A stretch of DNA of 64,000 nt from Cadophora sp. MPI-SDFR-AT-0126 (GCA_020747065.1 JAGMVK010000009.1:2108001-2172000), one strand, 5' to 3'; positions 11,075-22,569 are shown, numbered from the stretch's first letter. A program made the numbers and translations. Notes: generated by a model from the letters alone, not told the origin.

Positions 11075-13283
11075 TTACACCTGATATCTCACTGTAAAAG
11101 AATGGGTTCCCCCACCCTCAACAGCCATACTCATATATCCATTATCGATTCTCCCATCCACAGTCATCGAATCGTAAGACACAGTCCCATTCTCAACTGG
11201 AATCGAGACCACACCCTTCGTCCCAGTCGGACCTGTGACACTCAAGAAGAAGCCCGTAGAATCACGAATCCAGCCAACATTAATCGGTCCGTTGGGAGTT
11301 GGCACTCTCCCTTTCGCCCACTTCACATCGCCTGGTACTGGCTTGACACTCCAAGTTGAGAATCCGGGGCCGGAAGGCATGATCCCAAGGATATAATTTG
11401 TCAATGCAGGGACCACACCTGTTCCCCATCCATGTGCCATTGACGTGAATCCATCTTCGTACGGCTCTCCATTTGGCCCGATACCTTCCCAGGTAGTGAT
11501 TCCGGGATCATGTGTTGACATCCATCCATAGAGCCGTCTGATCTCTTCCAAAGCACTATCGGCGAGACCTGTCTTAAACCGAGCTTCGATCTCGAAGTAA
11601 GAAATGAAGGCGTACACCCGCTGGGAAAAGGGTCCTATCACGTCGTTGTCGTAGAAGGAGTTTCCGTACGGTCGAGCATGATTGATTGACAGGTATGACA
11701 ATATCGACTGTGCTCTTGTTGAATTTGCCACTCCACTGACAATGCTCAGACTGTTCCCATCTTGAGCATGGGTCTGACAGGGCACATTGCCGCATGCTCC
11801 ATCATAGAAAGCCCCAGCTGAGGTGTCGAATAAGCTGTCCATGGCAGCGGAGACGTTTCGTGCCCGCGCACTCCAGCGAGACGCATCATTCTCATGACCC
11901 AGATACCTGGCTATTGATGCGGCATTGTCGAGCGCAATGACATAGAGAGCATTATAGTACGTGACTGGGCCATTTCGAGGAAGGAAGGCGTAGTCTCCAT
12001 AGCCTCCTGTAACTCCTAGTCGTTTGTCCAGAAGCCCAGTGGAGGAGTCGGTCGTGGATGGATAGAAAGCATCCAGGACTTTCACAAGATTCGGGTAATA
12101 TTTGGTGATATAATCCACGTCTCCCGTATACATGAAGAGATCATAGCTGCATGCTACCCACCAAAGAGGATAATCGTACAAAGGGAGTGTATAGTTATTG
12201 CTGGGAAAGTTAGTAATATCTAAAATCCGATCATGTGACTTACATCGATGCAGGAGGAAGCCAGCCATCGTCTCTCTGATGGTCTGCAATGTCTGCCAGA
12301 ACATTCTTCGTTGCAATTGAAGTGTCGTGGCTGACGTATGAAGTTCTCGAAGCAACTGCAAGATCTCCAACATAAGGATCTCGGTCTCTCTTGGCTCCAT
12401 CATGAAGAACCAGCTTCCCAACAAGTGTAGGACTTCCTGCTCTCCTTGGATCCGTATCACTGAGTCGAAAAGTGTCGGTGCACATATCATTAGTATACAC
12501 GCCATCATACCACCATTGATTGAGCTGATCGTCAGAACTCTCAAAATAGCCTGTGAAAGTCTCTGCAGTTCCAAGGAAGCCGGTGAAGTTGAGACTCATG
12601 GAGTCGATGGAGACCTGACCGTAGGACGAGGTGTATGGAGCATCCCAGGGGAGACTGTCAAGGTAGATCTTGACATATCTGAAACCATGGAGGCCATCAT
12701 TGCAGACTTTGTCATTGAACTCGCAACTGCGGTTTGCCGTCCATGTGTATGGATCATGGCGAACAGCAATCTGATCAGATCCTGGAGTGATTGTTTCTCC
12801 CTGACTTGTCAGTTATGAAGATGGAAAAGTGGGATAACCGACATTGTTTGAGCGGGAAAAATCACTCAAATCACTGAGGAACTGAAGAGTTTCTGAAAAT
12901 GCCAATCGAATCCCGGGAAGACCAGGAGTAGTATTATATGCTCCTCCGAATTTTATGGAGAGAAGTCCCGCGATATTCTGGCCAAAATCAATAACAATAG
13001 CTGGTGGGATGTCGTACGGATCAGCGAATGCCCATGTCGTATTCTGTGCCGTCCCGTTCCTTGCTAAGAGCGTGGATCCTTTCCCGGTGAGAAGTCCTTC
13101 TGGATTGGTGACATTCCCACGTGTATATTCTCCGAGCACGCGCACAGGTCGTACAATGTTTGTTGGGGGTGCTCGAATGTACTTCTGCCAATCCTCGCGC
13201 GCGTTAAGTCGGTCCTGCCATGAATAGTCGGCAAGAACAGGACTTATAAACAAAATGATGAAGATGCGAATTCTGAATAGCAT
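11075..13283 (-). CDS. Secreted alpha-L-rhamnosidase (GH78)
   Basis: Three exons on the minus strand: 13283-12843, 12800-12244, 12200-11075; 707 aa. The start at 13283 is chosen over the in-frame ATG at 13340 because it opens directly into a signal peptide (MLFRIRIFIILFISPVLA) and because a TATATA element sits at 13340-13346, next to the upstream ATG. The N-terminal beta-sandwich part contains IDFGQNIAGLLS. The (alpha/alpha)6 catalytic part contains the GH78 signature GAKRDRDPYVGD, plus WWYDGVYTN, DDGWLPPAS and YPLWWVACSYD. The C-terminus has the WSVKPVPGDVKWAKGRVPTPNGP stretch typical of the family. The enzyme releases terminal rhamnose from pectin or plant glycosides. The first intron appears to use a weak donor (AAT/GTCGGT). 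The second has a perfect TACTAAC branch site. Confidence 0.92.
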
Positions 13284-13338
13284 TGTCGTGACATGAGGAT
13301 TTAGATTTACTGGATTGATATTGCGATTGATGTCGTTC

Positions 13339-13347
13339 ATATATACT
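13339..13347 (-). promoter_or_regulatory. TATA box of the GH78 gene
   Basis: Minus-strand AGTATATATG sits about 57 bp upstream of the ATG at 13283. Its position makes translation from the upstream in-frame ATG (13340) unlikely. Confidence 0.5.
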
Positions 13348-14624
13348 TTGTCTCAGGTCTCGAGCTTAAGCGGCAGTTGCGGGTCGCGCACAGGTCTCTG
13401 TGGAGAAGTATCTTCCGGGGAATTTTAAGATTGGTTGGCAGGCCAGAATAGTGGACTCCAAGAGATAGGGGCAGCCTAAAATCAATCTCGGCATCACGAT
13501 AACCTCGCGCATGACCCTGAAAGCATTTGTCTGTTGGCGCTAGGAAGATCTTCGCATTTCGAAATGATCAGGTTGAGGTGTTGGCATATAGGAAACCCCG
13601 TCATATGAGCCTCATTTTGGCGGGGTATGATCACAATTTCCCGTCTTGGGAACCAGGTGCGACTTTGAATGCTGACTTCCAGGATTTATTCGAAAGCTTC
13701 ATGCTACGTTCCATTGATATCTGGGTTCGCTTCGAGCCAAATGTTGTTCGAGCTGCCTATTTAAGAAAGTGTTTGTATTAAGGCCACTTTTCCCCCTTTT
13801 ACTCTGCATATATACGCGTTTGTGCCTGTTTGATATCACGAACCCTGTGTCTCGTGGAAGTAGGACCGAGTCATCGTTCGTTAGTGCTACAGTCAAAGCC
13901 CTGCAACTGATACTGAAAGGGGAATTGCTTGCGGGGACTTGCCAAAAGCGAAGAAAAATAATCAAAGAAGCTTTGAAGCTCTTCAATCCTAGAATGAAAT
14001 CCATAGGGGTGTATGTAGGTATTTTAAGAAGAAATTGCCGGTCCTCCCCTCACTCATACCTCGTGCTCCAGGCTCCACTAGTTGACATTTGCAAGTGTTC
14101 GGCTAACAGATATCGGGCCATGTTTATTCCTCATCAGCAAGCCAAGCGCTCGCAACGTCTTGCAGTACGTGATTGTAGACATGGAGAAAGCGATTCGAAG
14201 CATCACGAAAATCTTTGCTGTTCTCGTTTAGTTGAAGATGTCTCGAGGCTCAAGATCTGGTTCCACGCTGGGGAGCTGCGGGGTAAAACTCGTGACCTTT
14301 TATTGTCATTAACCGACTGACGACTGACTCCGTATTGACATGTGTTTCACATATCCATTTGAATACATTCCTCGGATTGCCTCGATCATCATCAATATCT
14401 CTATCTTAGAATTGTCATTGTTCTAGGCAAATACGTCACCGAACACTCCCACCAACAACACAGCCCAGCCAAGCCGCCACTGCCACAAAGCCCCACCGAC
14501 GAGGCTTCAGCCTGAGCACTGCGCCGCAGCCTCCAAAGATATATACAACACTCTTTCCTCGTCAAACTTGTCTTTGTTTCAAACCAATTAATCAAATCCC
14601 TTTATCCTCTACAATCGAACCAAG
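13348..14624. other. Intergenic region between divergent genes
   Basis: About 1.3 kb holding the 5' regions of GH78 (minus) and the coiled-coil gene (plus). A 183-codon open frame at 13769-14320 shows no domain, no compositional bias and no splice structure. CT-rich tracts just upstream of 14625 look like a fungal core promoter. Confidence 0.45.
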
Positions 14625-15770
14625 ATGGCCTCTATCCACCAACGTCTTCAATCGGCCTCGGCGCAGAATACCAGTCTACTCAACACTATCTCCGAGACAG
14701 AATACTCAGTCTCCGCATTCCAACAATCCAACCAGTACATAGCATCTCTGAAGAAAGATATTGCTACACAGGAGAAGAAGCTGGGAGAGTTGAATCGCCA
14801 TGTCGATCGTGAATATGCCGATCACAAAAAATACCGCGACTCCCACATGAGAAGGCTGGCGTTCAAGCTAGGTGGAAAGAAGGAGAAATTTCAAGCAGAT
14901 GCATCAAGAGAAGAGCAGGAATGGTTGGATGCTGTTGGTACGTAGCACTTAAATTCGAAAGTGCTCAACTAATCTCTTACAGCGTCACAATTAAAAACTA
15001 AACAGGGTCTAGAGCATCTGAACAATGACCTTGCAGAAGCCACCAGGACAAACTCTGAGTTCGGCGGCGTCGTCGAAGTGCACAACAACGCCAAGAAGGA
15101 ACTGGATGTCCTGTACAAATCAATCTTCGATGGCCCGACTCCAGACATCCCGGAAGAGGATCAGCAAGAACATGCAGTTGGGCAAGCTGAGCAGAATTAC
15201 AACGCTGTCTCTCTCCAGCTCAGCACAGAAAAACAGGCACGCGACATTCTCACAGACGCGGAGAAATTCTTGAAAAGCGCAATCAACGACATCTTAGATG
15301 CAGAGAATCATGCAGCAATGGACTTGTATGGTTTCGGCGGGACGTGGGCCGAAATGGCCGAGCATAGTGCACTGGTCAAATGCCAACAGAATGTCTCTCA
15401 AGTTGAGCAACTGATCACCCAGGCCCAGCGTATTCAACCTGCAGTCCAGAGGATTGGAGACATCAGGATCCCTCAGATGGATATCATGAGTAACGTGGTG
15501 TTTGACAATGTCTTCTCCGACTATGACATGCGGAAGAGAATCCAGGCTGCGCTGAAGCAATTGCAAGCGGCGAGAACCGGTCTACAGAGGGAATTTGGCG
15601 CTTCGGATCGCAGGAGAGACGACATTAATCAGGGACTGACTGGGTTGAAAGCGATCCTTGATGAGAAGAGGGGGGAGCTGCAGGAGTGTCGGAAGCGGGC
15701 GTTTGAAGGGGTTGCAGGTTTGCCAGAGTATTCCGAGGAGCCACCAAGGTATTCTCAAAATCCGGCTTAG
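14625..15770 (+). CDS. Conserved fungal coiled-coil protein, function unknown
   Basis: Two exons, 14625-14937 and 14983-15770 (GTACGT...ACAG intron of 45 bp), 366 aa. No signal peptide or membrane segment. Residues 20-75 and most of 85-250 are Gln/Glu/Lys/Ala-rich with heptad character (for example the stretch around KKDIATQEKKLGELNRHVDREY). The central part contains DLYGFGGTWAEMAEHSALVKCQQNVSQ, which I recognise only as a pattern of fungal hypothetical proteins. The C-terminal tail ends in a short Pro/Tyr segment (EYSEEPPRYSQNPA), possibly a PPxY-type ligand for WW domains of Rsp5-like ligases (inference). The start is the first ATG after a CT-rich leader and fits the context AAGATGGC. No function is assigned. 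Confidence 0.8.
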
Positions 15771-16166
15771 CGGTGTCGAGCTCGAAGTACAATAAAGATG
15801 CCGATGTTCTTTAAAGGTCACCTAAAGTCTAGTGATACAAGGACTTTGGGGTCGAAGTCTTCCAATGCTCGTGAGATCGAGCAGTCAGATTTGCGTATCG
15901 TTGTTTCTCACTCAGAGCTTTGGCTGCTCCTAGTACTCTTATGGTGCTCAGTGCTCTCCAATATCCAAGGCACCGCTTTCCCGGAAAACATCAGAGCTTT
16001 CAGGTCGAGACGCATATTTGCTGATGTGATTGATGCTTCAATCTCCTGATCATGCGAGCCAATGGCTTAGTACAATATTTACCATCGTGTTATATGCCTA
16101 GCTTGGTACAATTGCAATGCCTATATAGAACTTGGCACTTTAAATCCATCTGAATCTGGATAGGTC
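15771..16166. other. Intergenic region
   Basis: 3' flank of the coiled-coil gene. An 83-codon frame beginning at 15798 starts inside the likely 3' UTR and is not supported. Confidence 0.4.
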
Positions 16167-16376
16167 TTATTTTCGGCAAGGGGCGGCCGAGAAGTTCCTG
16201 GAATCAAATGATCTCGTCAGGGGTGTGGCGATCTCCTTTCCCCTTTCGCCGCCAAGCATGGCACAGATATCTTCGACATCCTTCTGGAGCGCTTCGTTCG
16301 TTGGCATGATTGGCTCGACTGGCTCGCTTGTCTTTGTTTTGGTCTTCCGAAGAATCTCGCCCCGTTTGCTTGACAT
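16167..16376 (-). CDS. Possible small hypothetical protein (69 aa or C-terminal exon)
   Basis: An open frame with protein-like composition: a basic N-terminus (MSSKRGEILRKTKTKT) and then an amphipathic acidic stretch (NEALQKDVEDICAMLGG) before the stop at 16167. The ATG at 16376 is the first in frame, but the frame is open upstream to about 16490. There the minus strand reads TTAG/GTGAGAAA, which looks like an exon-intron edge, so this could be the last exon of an undetected gene. No family recognised. Transcript data would decide. Confidence 0.28.
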   Translation of the reverse strand: MSSKRGEILRKTKTKTSEPVEPIMPTNEALQKDVEDICAMLGGERGKEIATPLTRSFDSRNFSAAPCRK

Positions 16377-17019
16377 ATACAGTGGAGCTCTGGAATCTAG
16401 CTCACCGGCCCGTTGCGGCGCAGCTTCATCGATCCTGCTTTGGGAGGAATCGCAAGACACAGCTTTACTTCTCTGAGCTCCTTTTCTCACCTAACCTTAT
16501 TTTAATGTTTGGTGCTTAAATCAATTTGTCACCAGCGTTCTGCTCGCCTCCCATGCTTGGAGTCGACCGTCAAAAGGTACAAGCACTTCAGAAGTTGACC
16601 GATAGTTGACAGGATGTAGTTGAAACATACGATGAGCACGATCAATTTCTCCGGTCTCGTGTGCCTTGTTTGGTACTTATCTGAAGCTAAGCCAGTCAAG
16701 AGCTCGCGTTTCTCAACCAATGACTGCGGAAATGACTTTTTGAACAAGGATCATATCTATTCAAGTGAGAGTTTGTCTCCTTCCGCATTCGATTCTGTAG
16801 CGTAGCATCATGTGTAGGTAAAGACTGTGCCTCATGTCCGATTATCCGAACTGGATTGGGATGAAGTGCCAAGTATCGGTACCATGCGGTGACCTCGTGG
16901 TTGCTTTTTGAACGGTTATCGATGGGGATATGAAAACCATGTAACGCCCCTTCTCTTTGAAAGTTCCAACAATCCCATTTCGAACAATACCACAAGGATA
17001 CTTTTAGGTTGCTACAAAG
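16377..17019. other. Intergenic region
   Basis: Nothing recognisable apart from the open frame just mentioned. Confidence 0.4.
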
Positions 17020-17882
17020 ACGAGGATACGGTTCTTTTTAGCCCTGGCTGCTCTCGGCCTCCTGGCATCTGAAAGTAAATCAAAGCCCTTTCAGAAGATA
17101 AGGACTGACACAGCAAGCAGTACGAGGGGACGAGTTCATCGTCCCGAATCAAATAACCTTATGGGGGGACACCATCCTTTCTAATCAACTCTCGAAGTGA
17201 GGCTTTGCCGGCAACATGCAGGTCAGACTTTTCTTTCTATACCATGTATACATGAGACATAGAAGCATAACTGTCGGCATTTAATCCAAAGAAAAGTACT
17301 GTTTCTTGGTTGCAGCTTACAACTTCTGACTTTCGGCCAGTACTGACATTTCTAACAGCTGCGAATCATGCCACTTGGCGCATCCATTGTCTACGGTCAA
17401 GGGTCGACGGATCGCAATGGTTTTCGCTACGGTCTCAGGAATAAGCTTGTCTGGGGAGGTAACCCGGTGAATATGGTTGGAAGTGGGCAAAGCGGTTTGA
17501 TGGCAGGTATGTTCAAAAATGCAAGATCCTCGTGGACTCGCGACTATGTTCCGATTACTGAAACTTGTATCCCGTCCTCGTGACAGGTTCGAGAGCCTCG
17601 CAGCTGATTCTTTTATGAAGACAATGATGTCGAGGGATGGCCTGGCGACATCATCACTGGTGTTGCTGAGAAAGCCAAACTTACGTACCCGCAAAAGCCA
17701 AATATCGTGCTCATCCATGTCGGTACCAACGATATGACTGGGAACAACGACGTAGCTAATGCGCATGTGCGTCTCGGTAAGCTCATTGATGATATTTTCG
17801 CAGCCATTCCTGGTGTTACCATCATTGCCTCCACGTTACTGCCGCCACGTTACTGCCGAATGCATTGCCGACCACTGCATGA
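17020..17882 (+). pseudogene. SGNH/GDSL-type esterase remnant
   Basis: An SGNH hydrolase N-terminal half is clear. Block I, PLGASIVYG, carries the nucleophile Ser (17368 onward) and follows a TTTCTAACAG acceptor. It is followed by NPVNMVGSGQSG, an intron (about 17508-17620) and DNDVEGWPGDIITGVAE. Block III, HVGTNDMTGNND, lies near 17720, then IPGVTIIASTLLP. The frame is then broken by a perfect 14-bp tandem duplication (17831-17844 and 17845-17858), and a TGA follows at 17880-17882 in the shifted frame. Upstream, a hydrophobic leader-like stretch at 17020-17075 has ACG where a start codon would be expected. The family covers secreted carbohydrate or lipid esterases. The usual C-terminal DxxH block was not found. 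Non-functional in this sequence. Confidence 0.7.
17831..17858. repeat. Perfect 14-bp tandem duplication
   Basis: The unit CCACGTTACTGCCG occurs twice head to tail inside the SGNH coding segment. Fourteen bases shift the reading frame, so this is the first visible disabling lesion of that remnant. Confidence 0.95.
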
Positions 17883-17894
17883 ACCTATATATCT

Positions 17895-19761
17895 CTATGG
17901 TTCTTCGAGATCCGTAAAGGCGTCTCAGACTATGAAAATATCGTCAAGAACGACTACGAGGAGAAGTTCGAGATGTATGCCAGCTACATGGAGCTCCTTG
18001 CGCCAGATCTTGTCGAGGCAAGCTCCATACCTTCTCCCTCTCTATCATTCAGAGTCTCTATCCACAATTTGGAGAACCTCATCTAATGTTTTGAGCAGGA
18101 TTACATGTGGAAGAACGCGTCGAAGCATTTCACATGCTGGGAGAGTCGAAGAGCCAGTTGTTGTCAAGGATGCAGTTCATCAACGGGTACGTCAGATTCT
18201 GCTTCTAGCCCCGTTGGATCATGTCATTCATTTGGAACGAGGTCTCATTAATCTTGGAATTATCTACTCATACCTCTTCAAAAGAATGTGCGGGTTGCGA
18301 AGGCCCTGCAACCTGCGGCAGATACATTGAGTACAAAATGGACAAATGTCCCTCTCGCAAACCAGACGACGATTACAATAGCCCTCGGCCGAATGAAGTC
18401 CGATATGAGCTCACGGAAAAATTGGAAGATCTGCAAAGTGAGCTATCGAAATGGAAGGGTATTTCCTCGGATTTAAGTATTCGGATATCTCTGCGGAAGC
18501 CATAACTGACTTTTGCTGCCACAGTGGTGGTCTCTTGGTAAACTTTACGTATGGGTTTACAAGTGAGTTTTGACTAAACTTCTGTTCTTTTTGTGCCAGT
18601 TCTTCTTTCTCATCTATAAGCTTTTTTGATATCACGATATTCGGTTCACTGGTCACTGACTTGAATTGTTCTGTAGATACGGCACTCCAGCGCCCGCAGA
18701 TTGCTGCTCCTCTTGGTTGGCTCCCACCCCCAAACGTACAGATATTCAAACTCACACCAGGTAGCATTCCCAAGAGCCCTTCATGTGTCCTATATTACAC
18801 CGGATTCCCTCTCATCAAGCCCAATCTTGATATTCCTGATCCCCAAAATGATCTTGGTGAATCGATACCAAGAATGAAAGACTTCCTGAATAACCTGGAT
18901 AAAGCCGTCAGTAAGCACTCTGGGGAACATCTAATTGGCATTAACTCTGAATCAACTATGACATACTGACATATCGACTTTCAGCCCAGCTCTACGAGCA
19001 AACATATGAGGGTAACACAGCAGATGGTTCGTTACTTTCCTTAATTCATGACATTCACGAATAGGCATCAGAGTCGCTACCGTCGTAGTTCAGGCTAACG
19101 GATATAGTTCCCGATGCATCTATCATCCCAATCAATCTTCTTACGCAGGGCGTTGATAATCTCAATGCCATTGTCGAGGCGGCCTCTGAGATAGAAGAAA
19201 TTCTAAAAGAGCAACGTCGAAATCTCATTCTCCTCCTCGTTACCGCACTCATTGGTTTCGTTCCCTTTGCTGGAGTTGCCATACGGGCAGCTGGACTTGC
19301 TTCCCTTGGGAGGGTTGTGGTTTTCGTTGGGGAGACGGCACAGGTCGCCCTGAATTTGTATTCTTTCCAGGTGAGTGACATAGTTCTCTCTAGCATCAGA
19401 GCGCCCCCTACCATTTACAACGTCGAAAGCATCAAGTATTGATTTGATGACTTATTAGGGTGATGCGGCGAATCCGGCGAATCTTTTATGGGTAGTCATC
19501 GATTTTGTTAGTGTTCTCACACCAAACTTCGCGAAGGCAGGCAGTGCCGCGAATAGTCTGAGGACAGTATACAAGTTTGCAGGATTCAGGTAAGTCATTT
19601 CATCATGATTTCCAATAGTGATTCTTCGACGGAGAGAGTTTCCGGTTGTTAATGAAGCTTGTTGAGATTAGTACTGACTTCCAAACAGTCCAGTGGAGCT
19701 AGCACGGACGGCGAGAGTTGATCGTATCAAAATTAGTAATTTCCAGTTCGGAACGTTTTGA
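17895..19761 (+). pseudogene. Remnant resembling the C-terminal region of fungal killer-toxin-like (GH18 class) chitinases
   Basis: A series of exon-like segments follows the esterase remnant on the same strand. They are: an acidic helical stretch at 17901-18022; a Cys-rich piece at about 18110-18170 with HFTCWES and CCQGC; a second Cys-rich piece at 18270-18360 with CAGCEGPATC; PQIAAPLGW at about 18690; NLLTQGVDNL at about 19135; a strongly hydrophobic pair of helices at 19215-19330 (ALIGFVPFAG, LGRVVVFVGE); and a tail ending at 19761. The order Cys-rich, then double hydrophobic helix, matches what I know of the long C-terminal extensions of subgroup-C chitinases. The GH18 catalytic domain itself is absent. 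The last three segments keep plausible GT-AG introns (19374, 19590), the earlier ones are interrupted. I describe it as a decayed fragment; a living but unusual gene is possible. Confidence 0.45.
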
Positions 19762-21018
19762 GTCGGTAGATGACCTTGCTGGTGTCTAAGAAATGGTAAG
19801 AGTAGCTCTTAGCAGACAGTTGATACTTTTGTGTGATGTGGGTGGTGTGGCCCAGATCCACTCAGGTGGCAGATCCAAGTTGAAGAACGTATATTCTCAT
19901 ACACTCTTGATGTTAGCGAGTAGAAGACTAATAGATTTGAAATCACTTACACGAAAAACCTACAACACTTATGTAGTTGTCGTCTGATTTAAGGGGATTG
20001 CTCACTTCAACATCTGTATCCCTGAGGCTCGAACAATGCATCGTTAGCATTGGTGCCCGTGCTTTATGGATGTGATTATAATTCAGTCTTATTGAGGCAG
20101 TGGACTATACAGCATTGACCATTACTCAAAATCCAACAATTCCGGACCTATACCTAAATACATCGACGAGTCATGAAGATAGGCATTCATTGACTTCAGC
20201 CCAGCTGCCGTTGGGCCACCAGTGTCTGGGATCATTTCTGTCTCCACCGATTACTCCACCCGCGGTCTTTCATTCGAAGTACCATAACGAAATCAGGCGA
20301 GTGGCTCTCGGGTGGCTGTATTCTGACTTTCTCCAGATCTCTCAATTGTAATGTCGGGTACGCAGGCTGGGATGGGAGGTCGTAGTACAAAGTCATGAGC
20401 ATGCCAAGTGCTTGCCCAACGGCCGCTAGCGTGGAGAGGGTACTCTGCCGCGTCCGCTTAGCAACTAAAGTGCGCTGTATGTAATTACAACCCTTGCAGA
20501 GCGAGTCAGTGTATCCTCCTCGTAGCGCAAGGCCCCTAAAGGATTCCCTGTAAGACTTGTTCTTCAGACTATGAACCCTTAAAGCGTTGTTGCACACGTC
20601 AGCTTAGTTTGTATACCAAGTCTTGGCACTAAAATGCGTTGCATGCGCGGATCCCTGAAGATCAAGAGGCACGATTCCCAAGTCACAGGTGGCTGGCCGG
20701 GAAAACGTCGGTATATCAGCATCCTGTCGCAATCACGGCCCGGCCAGGCCGGATATCAAACAGCAATAGTATTCTTTCAATGTCGTCGTGTTTAACACGA
20801 CATGTAATAGTCACCCGACCACATTGCCGGAATAAAGCCATTAGGGTATACTTTGACTAGGAACAAATCCTCATTTCAAAGTCATCTTCCCAGAGGAATG
20901 CAGAAAGCAAGCCTGAAAACAAGCTCAGAAATCGCCTTTCCAGCTCTCACTTCATCGACAACCAGAGTGGAAGCGTCCCAGAAACTTTCTATTACTCTGT
21001 ATTACCGAGCAGTTGATC
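19762..21018. other. Intergenic region
   Basis: 1.26 kb without a supportable gene. Open frames are under 125 codons and mutually overlapping. Contains the promoter of the acyltransferase gene. Confidence 0.45.
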
Positions 21019-22569
21019 ATGGACTCCTACAGCAATCTACTTTGGCGAGAGGTATCTCCAGGTCGTTACGAGAGACACATCGACGAGGCCGAGCAGTTCT
21101 ACACTTCAATGGCCAAGACCTACGAGGCGACAGGACATACATATTTTTCGATCACAGCATGTACTGGGCTCTCAATTTCAAGATCGTCTGCATCAGAAGG
21201 CTCTGATCTCGATGGCCGTGTCGAGAGAGCTCTTCGATGGGCTTGGATGAAGCTCAGGTACGACCATCCAACACTTGCAGCACCTGTGGAGTATGACCAT
21301 CAAACCAAAAGATGTAAAAAGGTGTATAAGACACTTAGGGACGCCCAAGAAGTAAATGCTTGGATGTCGGAGACCTTCAAATTGGTCGACAATGGCCAGA
21401 CCGGCGAGGTATTCGCTAATACTGATCCTCCTGTTGGACGTTACGCAACATTATATCTTATTACCCCACCAGAAGATTGCGCATCAGAAAAACAGTTCGT
21501 TCGGCGAGACATTCTTTTTCGAAGTCATCATGATATTATTGATGGAATTGGCACTCTCATGCTACTCAACAGCCTCTTCACTCACGCTGCCACTGCTTTT
21601 GAAGCTGCAGCAGAACTGCCGATCGATTTCGGGGGTGAGTATAGAAATTTATCACCTCCTCTTCGAGTCGCAGCTGGTATCCCACAATATCCAAGCGTCG
21701 ATCAGAAGTTGAAACTAGCCAAGATCCAGTCGATCAACAACGCCGCCAGAACAGGCGCCGAAGTCCTCAGCCTTCCATTCTCTTCAGCTGTCCGAACACC
21801 AGGTAACGCTCAGCGTGCCGCGCTCCATTTCTCATCTCGAGAAAGTAAGAACATTCTGGCAAAGACCAAGTCTCTCCAAGCAACAGTCACTCAAGTCTTT
21901 CACGCAGCTATCGCCTTAGCAGTACGCGACTTTCAGCAAAAGAATAGCCAGGCACGCGAAGGTCGATACTTTAGCTACTCACTCGTCAACCTTCGACACT
22001 GCTGCATACCGCCGTATCACAAGCCACGCCATGCTGCCTCCGTATATCACTGTGTATCCGCCAATCATCTAGTTGTCGACCTCACTGTACCAGCTGAGCC
22101 AATGACTCCCACTGAACAGACACCAGAGGAGTTCCTCACCACCCTCAACCAAGTCCGGAACTTTTACCACAACGCTACCATCGACGCCGATTATCTGAGT
22201 ATCGTTCCATCACTATTCACTGCCGTCACCCCAGATTATCCAGTCCACTTTGGTGATGTCCCCGCCCCAAACCAAAGTCCTTCTGTATCGCTTTCGAGCA
22301 TGGGGATCGTGGATCGGATCGTACAGTCAAAGCAAGGAGCTTTCGAGGTGATAGACCCTTGGGTCATGGGGGCTGAATACTCGACTGGGATCGGAACATT
22401 CTTGGAGTCTTGGAATGGAGTACTCTGCCTCAGTGCCGGCTTTAATGAAGCCTTCCACTCAAAAGCGGAAGTGTTGGACTTTTTGATGAGAGTGAAGAGA
22501 GTGGTTATTGAGGGTTTAGAGGTACATGATCTGACAGATAGCACGGATTTACCGCTCAGAGTCGCATGA
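21019..22569 (+). CDS. HHxxxDG acyltransferase (condensation-domain / CoA-dependent acetyltransferase superfamily)
   Basis: Intronless, 516 aa. The start is the ATG at 21019; the frame is open two codons further up only from a TTG. The active-site motif HHDIIDG (His170, His171, Asp175) is complete, set in RSHHDIIDGIGTLMLLN. The C-terminal half has the superfamily pattern of a Ser-rich strand (SVSLSSMGIVD), WVMGAEYSTGIGTF, and a final strand-helix with GVLCLSAGFNEAFHSKAEV. There is no carrier-protein or adenylation domain, so this is a free-standing enzyme like fungal alcohol/trichothecene-type acetyltransferases or uncharacterised stand-alone condensation-like proteins. The substrate is unknown. 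It sits alone between a decayed locus and a metal transporter, with no biosynthetic partner genes in view. Confidence 0.8.
   Translation: MDSYSNLLWREVSPGRYERHIDEAEQFYTSMAKTYEATGHTYFSITACTGLSISRSSASEGSDLDGRVERALRWAWMKLRYDHPTLAAPVEYDHQTKRCKKVYKTLRDAQEVNAWMSETFKLVDNGQTGEVFANTDPPVGRYATLYLITPPEDCASEKQFVRRDILFRSHHDIIDGIGTLMLLNSLFTHAATAFEAAAELPIDFGGEYRNLSPPLRVAAGIPQYPSVDQKLKLAKIQSINNAARTGAEVLSLPFSSAVRTPGNAQRAALHFSSRESKNILAKTKSLQATVTQVFHAAIALAVRDFQQKNSQAREGRYFSYSLVNLRHCCIPPYHKPRHAASVYHCVSANHLVVDLTVPAEPMTPTEQTPEEFLTTLNQVRNFYHNATIDADYLSIVPSLFTAVTPDYPVHFGDVPAPNQSPSVSLSSMGIVDRIVQSKQGAFEVIDPWVMGAEYSTGIGTFLESWNGVLCLSAGFNEAFHSKAEVLDFLMRVKRVVIEGLEVHDLTDSTDLPLRVA

Noticed and set aside
13284..13340. Upstream in-frame ATG of the GH78 gene
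   Set aside because: It abuts a TATATA element and would place 19 polar residues before the signal peptide.
13769..14320. 183-codon open frame on the plus strand
   Set aside because: No domain, no signal or hydrophobic pattern, starts and ends without gene-like context between two divergent genes; consistent with chance.
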